A DNA stretch of 64,000 nt, taken from positions 1,674,001-1,738,000 of the forward strand of contig NC_052020.1 of NCBI RefSeq assembly GCF_015832195.1, read 5' to 3'. Of this stretch, positions 26,101 to 40,512 are shown piece by piece. Each line of letters opens with the position of its first letter. Position 1 is the first letter of the stretch. Source of the DNA: Motacilla alba alba (taxonomy: Eukaryota; Chordata; Aves; Passeriformes; Motacillidae). Made by a program: the position numbers and the translations under genes. Below the pieces are notes generated by a model, which saw only the letters and a list, made by a program, of their open reading frames with translations, was not told the DNA's origin and ran no database searches.

Positions 26101-29100
26101 CACATAGTATTTAGTCTGCCTTCCTCAACATAAACTCACAAGTGCAAAGTCCTACTTTGGGGTAATGGCAGCCGTGTAGTAATTGCAGTGTTTAATTCAG
26201 TCTGCTTTGGAGCTGAGATCCTTCCCCAGCCCAGGTACTCATATATATATCTCCATGGATTAGATTAAGCTCAAAAGGTTTTACATGTAGAACAGAGAGA
26301 TTCTGGAGTCACTAAATATTTCTGAATCATTTGTTGGCAAAGTTCTTACCTCATCTCAAAACCATGAGAATGAGGATAACTTTAGTGTCATCATTTCCCC
26401 TACTCAGAAGAAATGCTGTTAATAGTGCTGGGGAGGAATCAACGCCTTTGTTTGCTGTAAATGATATGGTGGTGACACAAGAAATGCTACTACCTTGCAC
26501 ATCTGCAAATATTAATCAAATGTATCGTTGTTAGAAAAGCAGAATTTACCAAATGATGGATAAAAAAACTGTGAGAGTCCATTTTCCACAATCACCATAT
26601 CAAAGCTACAAAGGACCTCCAGTGCTTGCAGAGTTATTTAAATGGATTTCTTCTTTGTTTCTGGCCTGCCACTTTATGTGATTCCTATAATATAAAAGTA
26701 TTTTAAACAGAAAAACCTAGATTGAATATTCTAATACTGCAAATTTACTTGTGTTTTATAGAATTACATTTACAGGCCTGGTATACTTATGAATTGTACA
26801 TTCTCAAGCCAGTTATAAGACAGTAATGGGTTAAATTCATCAGGCTGTATAAATGTGAGCTGAACATATGGTCAGGCCCTCTGAGAGTTTTAAAAAGCAA
26901 ATGTCTGCTAAAACAAGTAAAGTCCAGCTTTTTTTAAGTGAGTATGTTGTCAGCATGAAAAGAGTCCTCCTATTTGCCACAATGAAAAAAAGGGGAACAT
27001 CTGCAATTATTTCACTTCTCTAGCTGCACACAATGAAATGGGAGGAAAATTGATGTTTGAGTAGGGACAAAAAGGCAGACAGGTGGAAAATCCATTTGGG
27101 AAACTGGTGTGAAAAGTTGTGAGAGAGAAGAAATATTTAATGGCTGGGCTTGTAATAGGAAAGAGAACAACTCTAAAAGGCAGGTCCTCAAACTGCTGCA
27201 GAAGTTTTAATTTTAAGCAAATTATTTTGGGTTTTACTGCTCATTACAACACCTCAGACCAATGCAATGAATTTGCAAAAAACTCCAATCTTTTAAAATG
27301 AAATGTTTGTCTTAAGATCCTTCCAGTTTTTGGGCTGCAAGTTTTAGAACTGATGAAAGATATCAGAGTTTTTTGTGCTATTTGACAGATAATAAAATAA
27401 ATGCTTGAACTGTGACATCTGTATGATCTCTGAGCAAAAGGTATTTTGATCTCCTCTTTCTTTCATTTTAAAGAAGTACTTTCAAGCAAAAAAATGCTAG
27501 TGTGGAAACTTCTTTTATTCAAAAGAATTTTTAACCCAAAATTTATATTTTATTTTAAAAAACAACCTCTGTTGTTCTGCAAATCTATTTGACAAAGAAC
27601 AAATTTTTTTCTGATGTCCTTGAGACACTGTTCTCATCTGACTTATGAATTGAAAATCAGTTGGAGTTGATAGTGATTGAAGACTCAAGAAGTCATAGGT
27701 CTCCTAAACAATAGACAAGGAAGTCTATTTTTCCCTATTGGATTTTCATCTACAAGCAAAAATTACTACATTTTATCTCTAGGTTGTCAATTTGAATGGA
27801 GCCTGGAACAAAGAAGTCAAGGACACCACAGCCTGTTGAGAATGAAGCATCCTTTCAGGGTCCTTTCCTACATGTTCCCTATTCTCTCCAAGCAATGACT
27901 AAGACAGCAGGACAGGAAAATGTGTTTGTAGAAGAACTGTTTTTATATTATGCCTGATAAATAAAGGTTCATTGACCCTCATCATCAAATTAGTATCTTG
28001 GTAGGGTGAATCAGAGCTAAATAATGTAAACAAAAGCAATTTGCTGCCTATAGGTAATGCTTAATGATATTATTTCTTTTTCCTACCACGAGAAGTTTAC
28101 TGAAAGTATTGACTTTAACTCAGTGGCAAAGCTTATATGTGCCTGAGTATGTCTAGGATTTCTCTCTCTTTTCAAGACTATTGAAAAAATTAATTGATCT
28201 TTGACATCTTTAATATCCATGTTTAATCCTTTCACTGTGCAAAACAGTGTTTTAGGAACCAGTGAAGCAAATTTATATTTTCCAATTAAAAGTTTAAAAG
28301 CCTTATCCCTGCAAAGTTACTGTATATGTGTATGTTATATTTATCTTTATTTTTCATGGACTAAATAGTTTGAGGCATGCATCACTGAAACAAATCCTTG
28401 CATTATCTTATGACAAATTCAGAGCTTTTATGTAGCATATGTAAGAATCTTCATTACCACCAGCTTTGAGCTGCATTAAGGCAATAGGGACCTCAGAGGC
28501 AAAAGTGGCATGTTATCAGTGGCACATAGAATGTATGTTTTTATTGAAATTAGCAGTGAGTTAGTGTTTTCAAATTACCATTGATCTGCTCACATCCATG
28601 GTAGTCACTAAGGTGACATAGCAGGGAGCATGGAATATCTTGAAAAACCACTTGTTGATACTTGTCACAGAAGGGCAAACCTGCAAAGCAACCTCTTAAA
28701 AACCTAGAAGCAATCACAAAGCAGCCTGTTATACAGAAGGTGCAGAGGGATCATACAACTCACTGAGTTGCAAACATGACAGTGGTAAATTTGCACTCAC
28801 TTTTACTCATATACCATGACAACACTAATTGAAAATCTTTAAGGACAAACATAAAATTCTTCCTTTTGTAATAAATCTTCCTAAAATCAGGGCCTTGTTC
28901 TACATATCATCCTACTAACTGCCAATATTTAGCCTTTCAAGCATAAAAAAAGTGTATTACTTACAACATAATTAACTAACTGTAAGAAAACATTAAAATT
29001 AATAGGATCGTAGTGACAAAGGAGGAAAATTTTCACCCCCACGGTCCAAAAGGCATTCAGAGTAATAAATGACATATTCAGGTTGTCTTTTGAAAAAAGC

Positions 29101-29859
29101 TTTGTGAAACAAACACAATGGCTTATAATTTCTGTCTGTAAGCCACTGCATACCGTTAATACATATGTTAAAATGTGCACAATGCATCTCACTTTCCACT
29201 AATGAGATTTCAAAATCCATCCTGATTTGCTGCTGTTTACATAGGGAAATTAAAAAATTGATTGGTTACTTCCTTGCCTGGATTTCTGCACCTTGCCTGG
29301 CTGCTTGCCGTGACCAGGCAAACCTTTGGAGCGAGAAGCAGACTTTGTAGCAGCAGGGGCTGTGAGGAAAGAGGCTCTGGGATCAATTAAAATGCCAGGC
29401 TTTTCCATGCTGGTTTCCAGAGCATCTGTGCATGATTCCACATAAATTTAGGGAATTAAAGATCAGACAAAGGTAAACATTTCCATGCTTTGCTTAGCAT
29501 TGCATTAAAATGAGGGTATGAAATATGACAAGACCATTCAGACTGAAGCTGTGTTTACAGTCTCCATATTATTTATTTACATCCAATTCCTTTGTTATTG
29601 CAGGTATGTCATAACTATGGGCTGTTTGAGTTACTGTTTGGGTGCAGACTGTATTTGGAAGTTTAAATCAAACCGCTCTAGCTATTGTGAAATAGTATGA
29701 GAAAAAAATACATTATCTTAATAAAGAGATGGGGTTTTTTACACATCATATCCCCTTGGAGACACACACACACAAAATCTTTCTCAAAAAATCTCTCCAA
29801 GTAACAAAAAAGCAACAGGAAATATTTTTCTAATCATCACACACTCATATAAATCCTGG
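23151..29859. other. unique DNA, longest repeat-poor stretch (first part)
   Basis: Over this 6.7 kb I recognise no transposon. Simple sequence is limited to an A18 run at 25109-25126, an A12 run near 25366 and a short CA run near 29762. Reading frames are all under 100 codons and none matches a family I know. Many TAAT and ATTA words occur, as expected of AT-rich unique DNA. Confidence 0.5.
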
Positions 29860-30330
29860 TAATTTTGTATCTTGGCAGACAATTTCAATATTCAACATCC
29901 TGGCCAGCCCACTCCAACCACAACTGCCTTAGAAAAGCCCTTCTTTGTTTTGAAGTACTCAGCAATACCTTTGCAAATGAAAGGTATCGTCCCCTCTTTG
30001 TCTCAACAATGATCTGTTCCTGCAGGCACACAGATTTTGTTTCTCTGCTGCATGCACAGAGCAGGGAGCTCAGACCCCTCTGGCATGCAGCCCCAGGGAT
30101 GAAGGTGGAGAAAGATGCCCCAGCTTTTGTTGCTGGGTGTGGGTGGGGCAAGGAAGCAGATGTCACAGGGAAGTGATGGGATCCTGCCACTCGGCTTGGG
30201 GAAAGCGCTGTCAATATGAATAAGCAACTGGGACTGAGAGAAGACAACACAGAAACAGATTTAGAATTAACAAATGATGAAATGCTGTGTAGAAATGATG
30301 GAGACAGCATTCCAGTTAAATCCAAAAGGG
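29860..30330. other. GC-richer block with overlapping short frames
   Basis: Composition is more balanced than in the neighbours. Frames of 103 codons (plus, 29865-30176) and 146 codons (minus, 29885-30325) overlap. Neither shows a signal peptide, domain or family I recognise, and the overlap argues that at most one could be real. No clean splice sites bound either frame. Treated as noncoding. Confidence 0.3.
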
Positions 30331-33300
30331 TTCTATATGGGGGGGGAAAAAAAGTGTTTCAGGGACACAAAAATATTTGCCTTGAAATAATACCTCGTGA
30401 AGACTGTGTCTGTGAGTCTCTCATGCTACCAGATTCTGACATTTATCTCAGAATAATGTAACACTTTAAATACTTTCAATATTCCTTTAAGGCGTTAACT
30501 CTATCAGTCACTTTTCTAGCCTTCTTCAAAATTTCAGCTGAAAGAGTTTTACCATCATTCTGTAACCAGACTATAGACCATAAAGGTTCCTAACTGAATT
30601 TGACCTGCTGAAGTAAGTTTGATGAGAATGTAGCAGTTTATGTTGCTCAGAAATATGTATGACATGGTGCAGGTTTTATTATTCTATATAATGATCTATA
30701 TTGTTCATTTTGTGTGATGGATTGAAAGGAGAGGGATGTGTAAAGCCTGGGTACTGATTGCAGCAGCTGACAGTTTTCTGCTGTTAAGAAACCAAAAAAG
30801 AAATGTTGTTATGAGAGGAGGAGGAGAGATTTTTCCCAGATTGTGGTAGTTATTTTTGTACTGCTGCTGCCTTCTCAAGACTACATAGATCACATCTAAC
30901 ACCAGCCAACTTCTGCTGCTTGAGAAAGGTGGTGTCTTCTTTTCCTTAAGTACAGATTTATGGCCTTTTGGGATCTGCAATATTGCTTTACAGAAATTCT
31001 TTTTTTTTTTTTTTTGTGAAATATGATTATATCAACTAAATTTTTCCAGTAGTCCAGCTGTATGGAATTGCCAACCATTGATATGTTCAGCCCTATCATC
31101 TAGATTTCCAGCTGCAAACCTGCTTTACAACAGTAGAGAATTTGTGTTCTGAAGCTGTAGGAAAGTAATACCTTTTGTTTTAGAGTCTTAAATGGATAAT
31201 AGCAGAAGGTTTGTCAAGATCCATTACCTCAGCATCATGATGAGCCTGCAATGTCCTTTTACCTTATTTTTAGTTCTTAATCATTTAGTGTTAATTTAAA
31301 ACCTGCCAGGAACGTAGAAACAAATTGCCTAATCTTTCAGAGGAATATATATGATTACTTTGCATGATATGGCATAACAGTTATATTGATGATGGTTTCA
31401 CTGGATGAGTGAAAATAGGCAAAATGTTAGCACTGTGTGATTGTACTACAAATGCAGACTTCAAAACTGTTGAACTGCCTCCTCTGCCTGCCTTGCTTTG
31501 GGCTAAGTTATATGTTTTTAATCCAGGAATCACCACAGACAAAAAAAAAAACTTTGGAATGGTTAATTGATTGCTAAGTTCAACTACTTTTTTCTTTCAA
31601 TATTGAACCTGTGGCCTTTGCAGATGACTGCCCCAGTAGCATTTGTTTTATCCCTGTCCATTTTTGGAGAAGAAAAGCAGTTATTCTGCCTTTAGACAGT
31701 GTTCAGAACCTCCTCAAGCTGGCATATTTTCTGAGATGAAAGATAATATAATTTATTCATTCCATCCTTCCATTAATCCAAAGACAAGTTGAGAAAATAG
31801 ATTTTGTTCCACCCTCTTCTTCCAGGATCAAGTCTTGATTCATATCAAAGGGCAAAGCTGGAAAAAAGGGTACTGAATATTCTGTATCTTCTTTAGAACC
31901 AGCTCACCATCTGCTGCTCTATTAGGTTTTGGTAATAAAAACTATTTCCTAAGCCTAGTAGACTCTTACACATATCCTAATCTATTTTTAAAACCAACAC
32001 CATCATGTGTACTGAGTGAAGTATGCAGTTGATGTAGAGCAGTTTTACATAATTCTTTGGTTGATTATGATGAAAACTGATTTTTTCCTCCAAATGCTGG
32101 GTGAAAATTGCCTAGAGCAGCATCATTATCCATGTTAACAGTAATTAACACATTGAATTAGCACCTTGGACAATGCAGAGTGAGCACCTCCCTTTTTCTG
32201 CAAACACAACTGTTGTCTTAATGTTTTACATAATGAGCACTTTTGTTTTCAAAAAAGTATAAAGGTATATTTCAAACATCTTCTACCCAGCAACTTGATA
32301 GCAGAAGTAGACTTCTACATCTTAAGAAGGCAAATTTTAATTCCAAATTGCAGAGTATGCATTTAATTGTAGACTGAATTAATACCATTCATGATGCTTC
32401 TATTGCTTTTATAATTGTTATGAATAAAAAAATATTTTCTAATCACTTTTATAGAAACAGTCACAAGACTTGACATTCCTTTTGCACAGAGCCTGCTCAT
32501 AATCAGGGAAATCTGTGGATGTTGGGCAAGCACAGTGATGATTCTAAGCTTGTAGTGTGTGCTGTTTTGCCATATGTGGTTTGAAGAGGACGTGGTCCCT
32601 GCTCTGGTCCTTCTGCTTCTCTGGCTAGCTCTCTCTTTGTGAGATGAGGGGATATTGGAGCTGACAGGGTTTCTGCAGGACTGAAGCCAATGGGAGCACT
32701 AAAGAGCACACATGAAATATATACTCCTGTTATGTTGGTGTGGGCCATCCAGCTTGGAAATGGGCATTTTAATATAAGCTTGGACCTCTTCTCAGGCATA
32801 CGAATTATAAATTAAAATACCCTGAAACAAAAATCTGACCCTTTTTTTAAGGGAGAGAGCATACTTGAACACAGAGAAGTGAAAAGGATATCATGTTAGT
32901 CTAAAACATACATTTGACCATTACAATTGGACCCTTCTGCGTTTGCACTGCTCCAGTGATGCCAAATGCCTCTGCACCCCACCACAGGAGCTTTTCCCTG
33001 GCAGGAGATGATCCTCAGGTGGCACTGAGCTTTCCTCAGCTGTACCAGAGAATCCAAGTTCTCCCAGTACAGCTTTCAAACTGTCGGTCATACTAACTGC
33101 CTTAACAATCTAGGGGGAAAAAAAATCATACATTCCTGAATGTTCAGAGGAAAAAAGCGCATATTTGTTTCTCAAAGCACATTGCTCAGTTTAACACATG
33201 CAGTTCTCCATAAAAGCAGTGGTGCACCTGGCCAAAAACCTCAGCAGCTCTTTGAAAATTTGCCTCTAATGTGAATAACCATAAAGTGTATTTAAGTGCA

Positions 33301-33781
33301 GACGAGTATGCTTCTACTGCACAAGCAATTGTAAAAATCAAATGTCTCCCACTGCTGCCAATGCATTACCCTGAAAGATTACTACAACACATGTGCTCAC
33401 AAATGCAGCACAGTCTAAACTTGGCTTACCACAGCAAACCACAGTAACCCTTTCCAAGAAATGTTTCAATGGCGTTGGCCTTAAAGGTTATTCATACCCG
33501 TGGCAGATGACCCAAATAACAGAATGCCATGAACACACCAGGTCTCTGCTTGTGAGCAAGCGTGGTTCTGCTTTCTGTGCTGCCTCTGTGCCTCTCCCAG
33601 CACAGCATCTCTTCCTGCCATGTGTGACTGCTCTGGGCACTGCCTGTACAACCATTCGCCCCAGTTCCATGTTTTCCAAGACAAGTTGTTGCTACTGTGC
33701 TTGTGTTCTCCACGATCCAAAGTTGTGAATGTTGATGCAATAAGGAAAAATTGTACATTCCTTCACATTGATTTAAATTTC
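30331..33781. other. unique DNA, longest repeat-poor stretch (second part)
   Basis: Holds a G8 run near 30339 and a T16 run at 31000-31015. Otherwise it is unique AT-rich sequence with no recognised gene or repeat. Confidence 0.5.
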
Positions 33782-34185
33782 ACACACGATCACAGAATCA
33801 CTGGGTTGGAAGAGACCTTCAAGATCATCGAGTCCAACCCAGCCCCACACCTCAACTAAAGCCTGGCACCCAGTGACACATCCAGTCTCTTTTTAAACAC
33901 ATCCAGGGATGGTGACACCACCACCCCTCTGGGCAGACCATTCCACTTTATCACCCTTTCCATGGAAAAGCTTTTTCCTAATATCCAACCTGTATTTCCC
34001 TTGGTGCAGCTTGAGACTGTGTCCTCTCGTTCTGTCAGCTGCTGCCTGAGAAAGAGACCGACCCCCACCTGACTACAACCACCTTTCAGGAGCTGTAGAG
34101 AGTGGTAAGGTCACCTCTGAGTCTCCTTTCCTCCAGGCTGAACACCCCCAGCTCCCTCAGCTGTTCCTCACAAAGTGCCTGAGGG
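33782..34185 (-). mobile_element. CR1 LINE fragment, 3' end, relatively well preserved
   Basis: Complement of a CR1 3' end: 'cacagaatcactgggttgg', 'agagaccttcaagatcat', 'gagtccaaccc', 'catccagggatggtgac', 'cctaatatccaacctg', 'cctttcaggagctgtagaga' and 'cagctccctcagctgttcct' in order. It looks younger than the copies at 10.2 and 50.4 kb. Truncated at the CR1 5' side around 34185. Noncoding. Confidence 0.93.
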
Positions 34186-37100
34186 CACCATGCACATGAC
34201 GTTTTGACTGAGCAACTTCTCTATCGGAACATGTCTAATAGGAGAAGGAATAACATGTTTTCCATTCTTTATCAAAGAACTACAAGAACTTTCAAAACTC
34301 TGGTATTTCTTTGTACTTCAGCAAAACACATTTTGGCGTGGTTTTGTTTGTTTGTTTGTTTGTTTGTTATTGAAATGAGAGAACTTGATGCAATTTGGGA
34401 GAGAAATACAAAGAGCAGACCACTGCTGCATTTCTTAACTTTCAGTGTTGGATTGTTTCAGGGTGATCCAGATTCTAAGCTTGAGTAATTAATACTATAT
34501 CATCACAGCAGTTCAGCAGTGCTCCTCTGTATTCCATGAGAAGTTCCTGAATGAATTTTCTCTGTATATTTTATGTTTTATGTTGTTCCTTTAATTTTTT
34601 CTACTGACTATCATTAGCAGATTTTGCCCTTAGAAAGAGCATTTAAGGCAATCATTGCAGCACTTGGCCTGGTATTTTTGTTCTGAAGGGTTGTTTCAAG
34701 TACATCTGTTTAAATTATTGTTATCTTAGACTGTTACTTTTTAATTGTATCTTTTATGAATTGATTTCAATTCCTGTGAACCATCTCCTGCTAGTAGCCA
34801 CCACATACAGATCCTACCTACAAGAGTTGTTTAGTTTATTGTTTGTAAATTATTCTCATTGTGCACATTACTAAATTGATAGAATAAATTTGATATCCAG
34901 CATGTAAGAATCTGTTATTGGTTGTATAGAAGTGCTAATTTAAGAATTTTTTCCCTCAGATGATCATCTTCAAAAATGGAGAAATAACAGACAATACCAA
35001 AAAATGAGCATCTATCCCATTTCTGAAGGAGTCAAGGAGTAGAGGAAAATTATGTTAGTAAAAATATGTTTACTTTTTGTGAATCATAAACTGGCTCTTG
35101 ATAAGCCAGCCCATCAGTTGCAAACAACAGATGAACAACAAATCATGATCTGCCAGGATCTCACTTAGTGAGATTAAGAATGAGGATTTAGGAATCAGCA
35201 TTTCGTTGTCTTGCAGAATTTGTTAAATTTTTGAGCAGCATAGCATTCATTCCACATAAGTCAAAATACACGTAGCTATGTCATGAATGATTTTCATTTT
35301 CCATCTCTGCTTGATTGATGTGAAAATACATCTCCTTTTTAGAGTTCCTCAAACAGCTACAAGGCATACTTAAAGTTCAGTTATCTCTTACCTTGTCTAA
35401 CTTAAGATAGAAAACATAACAATTCTGTAGTTTCTCTGGTAAAGAAAACTGAAAGCACCTGTTTTTCAAGCACTGCCTTTGCTCTTGGTTGTTATGCTGG
35501 GTTTCACAATGGCAATGCACAGATCTTTCAGGGGACAGCCAGGATTTTACTTACAGGTATTTAATTTCAATCTCCAATTTTGTTTCTGGGGTCCTAAAGG
35601 AATGAAACTACCCATATATTCAAAGTTTTACACATAAACAAGCATTTATAGAATTGGGGCTTTTTCATAACTCTGCTGTATAGAGTTTGTAATAAGCTCA
35701 AATAATGTCATTTTTTTCAAGACGTTCCTGGTTTCATATTCCATTTCCTTGGCTCTTTTTTCACCTGTGTTAATTTTTTGTTTGTTTGTTTTTAATCCTG
35801 TTGGATTTTATTGGTCAAGAAATATTGAATTTTAATTCAAGGGGATTAAAAATACATTTTCTTCACAACATAGCATAATTATGCTCATGCTAAAATTTCA
35901 TAAAAAAGAACAGTGATATCTGCCTCAAGAGTGGACAAAATAGATGATCAAATCTATATTCTTTCTCTGGCAACCATATAGAATATTAAATTAATTTTTA
36001 TGTATGTAATTAATTACTATTTAATGAACTGGAAGAAGCTCCCAGTTGAGACCATGGCTCTATTTAGTCTGCTGTTACACAGGAAAAAAAACTACAGGGT
36101 TTTCAATCCTCAAAAATTTTTCAGTTAGTTAATGATTATCTAGTTTCATTATCCAGAAAATTAAAATGATAGAACTTTTTTTGTGCACCTGACAGATACG
36201 GGCAAGAAATCTTCTTTACTATGGAAAGAAAAAAGAAATCCATTTGAGAACTGATATTGGCTAAAATAAATAATTAAGCATTGACATTAATTCACAATTT
36301 AAAATATCCTCTGAAATAGTTTAGAAAAGACACTAATTATAATTTAAGTTCATTGAAATGAAAACTTGGGCTTTAGCAACCATTTTTCATGTATAGATTC
36401 TGGAGTTTTTTACAAAAAGAGGCAAAATAATTGTTCTATTTCACAGAGAAAGCTGAGGCTGAGAGGAAGGAAATCCTTTAAAAATAGAAGACAAGCCACT
36501 GACAAGGTCAAAAAGAACAGATTCTTGAATCAATATCCTATTCACAAAATCATATTAATTAATATTTTTCTTGGAGAATAATGACTGTGTAATCATGTGG
36601 CTTTTCCTGGCTTCATTTAGATAGTAATTGAGAACACACATCAGTATGTTCTAGGGTAGATTGATATGTTTATTACTTGTACATGAAAATGGAAGACTGA
36701 TATGCTCGGGCAGAAAGGTGAACACTGCCAGTTCTGCCAGGATCTCTCCTCATTTCAATTGGAATCTGTGTTTTCAAACTGGGAAAATGCCTGAGCCTCC
36801 ACTCCACAGCCATTATGTGGCTGCAAGTCTTAGCTGAGCCAGTCACTCCAGCTGTAGTAGGATGGGGTGAATTAGAACTTCTTTTAGAAGTCTTAGAAAG
36901 TCTTTTTGCTCTTGGCTCTTTTTCCTAGTGATATTCAGAAGTTCTGGGTAATCCGGGGAGGACAGGTATTCAGCTGCCACTGTGGCAAGCCTTCTGAGAG
37001 GGCAAGAAGATTTTGGTGGCCTTTAGCCACAGTGTATAGGCAGTGACAGGCACACCCCGATTTTTGTATCTAGCCTCTTCCTCACTGGAACCAAGTGTGA

Positions 37101-37365
37101 CCTAATGTAGTGTGTTATTTTTCATACAGTGTCCAAAAAAAGCCTAAGATCTTGTGTCAGAGTGACAAAATGCATGTATTGCTTCTGAATTTTCACATTT
37201 CTTGACTTCTGCAGGCAGCATCTGGTGATTTGAGTCCCAAAACATTTAGTCATTTTACTTTCATGTCATTGTTACATCTTTTTGAGACACCTTAGAGAAA
37301 ATCTGTACCATATGTTATACTTCCGAATTTTACATATTAGTTAACTCTGTACTTTAAAAATGAAC
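34186..37365. other. unique DNA with a TTTG run
   Basis: A (TTTG)n run of about six units lies at 34342-34368. The rest is AT-rich unique sequence, becoming more balanced between 36690 and 37130. No gene recognised. Confidence 0.45.
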
Positions 37366-37760
37366 CATAGAATTATAGAATACTTTGGGGTGGAAGAGAT
37401 CCTAGAGATCATCTAGTTACAACCCCCACTGACATGGACAAGGACTCTGCCCACTATCCCAGGTTGCTCTCGTCCAACCTGGTCTTGAACACTTCCAGGG
37501 ATGGGGCATCCACAACTTCTATGGGCAAAGTGTGCCAGGACCTCATGACCCTTACAGGGAGGATTTCTTACTTCTAATCTAAACCTCCCTTCCTTCAGTT
37601 TGAAGCCATTCCCCCTTGTCCTATGCCCTTGTGAGAAGTCCCTCTCCAGCTCTCTTGTACCTTTTTAGGTACTGAAAGGCTTCTAAGGTATCCTCAGAGG
37701 ACTCTCAAGGCTGAACAACCCCAAAACTCTCAGCTTGTTTTCATGGGAGAGGGGATCCAT
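37366..37760 (-). mobile_element. CR1 LINE fragment, 3' end
   Basis: The 3' terminus is visible as 'catagaattatagaatac', a decayed pair of the CR1 terminal repeats. It is followed by 'gagatcctagagatcatct', 'ccaacctggtcttgaacac', 'ttccagggatggggcatcc', 'aaacctcccttccttcagtt' and 'ccccttgtcctatg' in family order on the complementary strand. Moderately diverged, truncated near 37760. Confidence 0.9.
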
Positions 37761-40332
37761 CCAACTGGACTTTGTCCAACAGATACATGTTTGTAAGCAA
37801 AGGAAAAAAGATGGTATAGAATATTAACCTGCTGAGGATGATTTTCTATTTTATTCCAAGAGCCATTCTCTTCTTCCAGTCCTCTCCCCATCAGTTCCTC
37901 TCCACAGGTACTGTCCTCCCCATGATTGGACCATAAGTAGTACTAAGGCCCTTTTGGCCCTATCTTTAGGATACTTCTTTCTTTTCCAATGCGTGAGAGC
38001 TGACATAAGTGCCTGCCAAGCTGATCTGCCCTTTTATGGTGAACACCAATAACACGAGGCCAATCTTTAATAGCCTGTAAGCTCATTTAGACTGCACTCA
38101 CTGTCTGCCATTCTTGCTTATGGAAAAGATAATGTGGTTCTGGTTGGTAAACTTGCAAACTAATGCAACGTTTACTCATCCACTGATGATTAAGTTCAAG
38201 CAGGTAATACCTTCAGAATCTGAAATATTTTTTGTAAGCTTCTGCTGTAGTTATCAGACAGAGATTGAGAGTTTATGCCCATACATGGCTAAAAATAATG
38301 GTTTGGACCAAAGATCTCTTATTATAATGTTTTCTAATTATTTTGTGGAGCCCTTTGTAAGAATAATTATATTAATGGATATTTACTGCACTAGTGACCT
38401 TTTCTGATATGCTAGTCATGCAAAAGAGCTATAAATTCCTAGAGAATGAGTCAATGCCAGCTCCCACTGACTGTCTGAGGCAGGAAAGGCAGGGGGAACC
38501 ACAGAAATTTTGCCTTCTATTTAAGTTTTATTTTACCATCCAAAATCAACCTCATAAGGAAGTGTGAAAAGTTACTCATATTCCCTACCCTCTGCAGTCT
38601 CACAATGCACTTGTGTTCCTCTGACTAATGCTGAGAGCATGCTTACATGACAATCAACAATTGCAGATGACTGAGTTGTATACTGGTGCCATGCACACAA
38701 CCAAACTTGGGCTGATCACCTATTTACATGGAGCTGTGAGGTATTTTGTGTTCAGCACTTCCTCAACCACATTGTGATGTGTGCTTAGAACAAACAGTTC
38801 AAAGGTAGCGCAAATCTGTCTACCAAGTCCTTGACCACTCATTTGACATCAGCATACATCCACCTGCACAGGTTGTTAAATTCTTGTCTGAATTCTTAAG
38901 TTATGCATATCTACCTGAGGAATAGGAATGATTTCTTTGATGAATACATGTAGTCACCCCTGATAGTCTCAGAAATTGTTTCTTTTTCAATGTGGTACTT
39001 ACAGATCATCACAGCAAAAGTGCTCCAAACCGTCTGTACCTTCAAATAATGAGCACACTTACATGTCTGTAAAATTTGCTGCAAAAACATTTATTTATGC
39101 ACCAGGTCTCCTGTGTGTTCCTGAAAGACAGATTCTTGTGCCCTTGTGTAGGTTCTGTATCTATTGCCTAAATTTGTCGAGTTACTCACCATGAATCATA
39201 TCCTAATTGCAAATATTACAAAAGGCAACTGCAAAAGAAAAAAACGCTATACAAGAGTAGAATACATCTAATCACAGAGACCTGCCATATGCCAGCTGCT
39301 TGCCACATAGTTTTCATAACATTTTATTTGATTGCAACACAATACAAGCAGGTTATGTCCCATGGAATCTGCACTGCAAAACCTTAGAACAGGATATGTT
39401 ACTTGTAATTTTATCTTATCTCTGATGATTATGACATATTTCACCTGAGACAGCTTGCAAGTGATTGCCTGAGATAATGTGTGGGTTGGATGTGACTTTG
39501 GTAAAGCTGCATATCTGACAATAACAAATGTACATCTTTAGTTAAATTAAGTTTTTGGCCTGTCAGTCATCACATTGATTCTACTCTTTCAGCTACAAGT
39601 TGTGTCTGTCCTTTGGGAGAGAATTTTAGAAAGAAATGCCGTTCATGCCAGGGTTTCTCCTAACAACATTTATTTGGCTGTACTGAAACCCTGAGATTAA
39701 CACATTCGTTTTAGGTGGGTTTTTATGTTTCAGTTATAAATGCCCACTGAATATCTTGTGATGTACTTGAAAGTAAATTGTGGGAGAAGGAAAATGCCAC
39801 TCCGTAATTGATAATGTTATTATGGCAAACTGTTGAGTCAAGTATAGTGCAGGCTGCATTGATCATCAGTTGAAAATTACATCCATTCTCACTTCATTAT
39901 ATAGCATGAGTGTCAAAGCAACTTATGTGTTTCAGCAACTGAAGGGGAAAAGATGTGAGCTACCTAATGGATGCACCTTTTTTTTAGCTGCATTAATTTA
40001 CTTAGTTGTAGGAATATGCTTGTTTGGAAGGTGTTGCTGTAGTGCATCCATTTGGAAGTCAGCATGTTATAAATAAAGCTGGTTATTAGGAAAATTAATA
40101 ATAAGTGACGCTTTCCTCCCTTCTCTTCTTCCACTGAAAATAAAAAATCATTTGCAAAGTAATAAAAGTGTTTTATATATGGGAAAATAAATGTAATCCC
40201 CAAACTATTTGAATGTTTTACCTGACTTTTCCAAAGACTTACTATTATGTCTCTTAGTGTCAATTAATTATTTTAAATCTATGACTCAATGTTTAAGTGT
40301 GTGAGGACTTCTTTATCATTTGAGACTCATCT
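37761..40332. other. unique DNA
   Basis: No repeat or gene recognised. Reading frames of 68-99 codons occur on both strands without family resemblance or splice support. Confidence 0.45.
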
Positions 40333-40512
40333 ATTTTTATTTTTATTTTTATTTTTATTTTTATTTTTATTTTTATTTTTATTTTTATTTTTATTTTTAT
40401 TTTTATTTTTATTTTTATTTTTATTTTTATTTTTATTTTTATTTTTATTTTTTTATTATTCTTATTTTTATTTTTATTTTTGTTTCTATTTCTATTTCTA
40501 TTTCTATTTCTA
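40333..40512. repeat. hexanucleotide array: (ATTTTT)n then (TTTCTA)5
   Basis: About 19 uninterrupted ATTTTT units run from 40333 to 40446, followed by an imperfect section (40447-40482) and five perfect TTTCTA units at 40483-40512. Both parts share period 6, differing by T to C at one unit position. The long plus-strand frames rich in Phe-Leu or Phe-Tyr across it are translations of the repeat, not proteins. Confidence 0.95.

Noticed and set aside
29865..30325. Overlapping 103- and 146-codon frames
   Set aside because: Opposite strands, no domain, no clean splice sites, and length within reach of chance in a GC-richer block.
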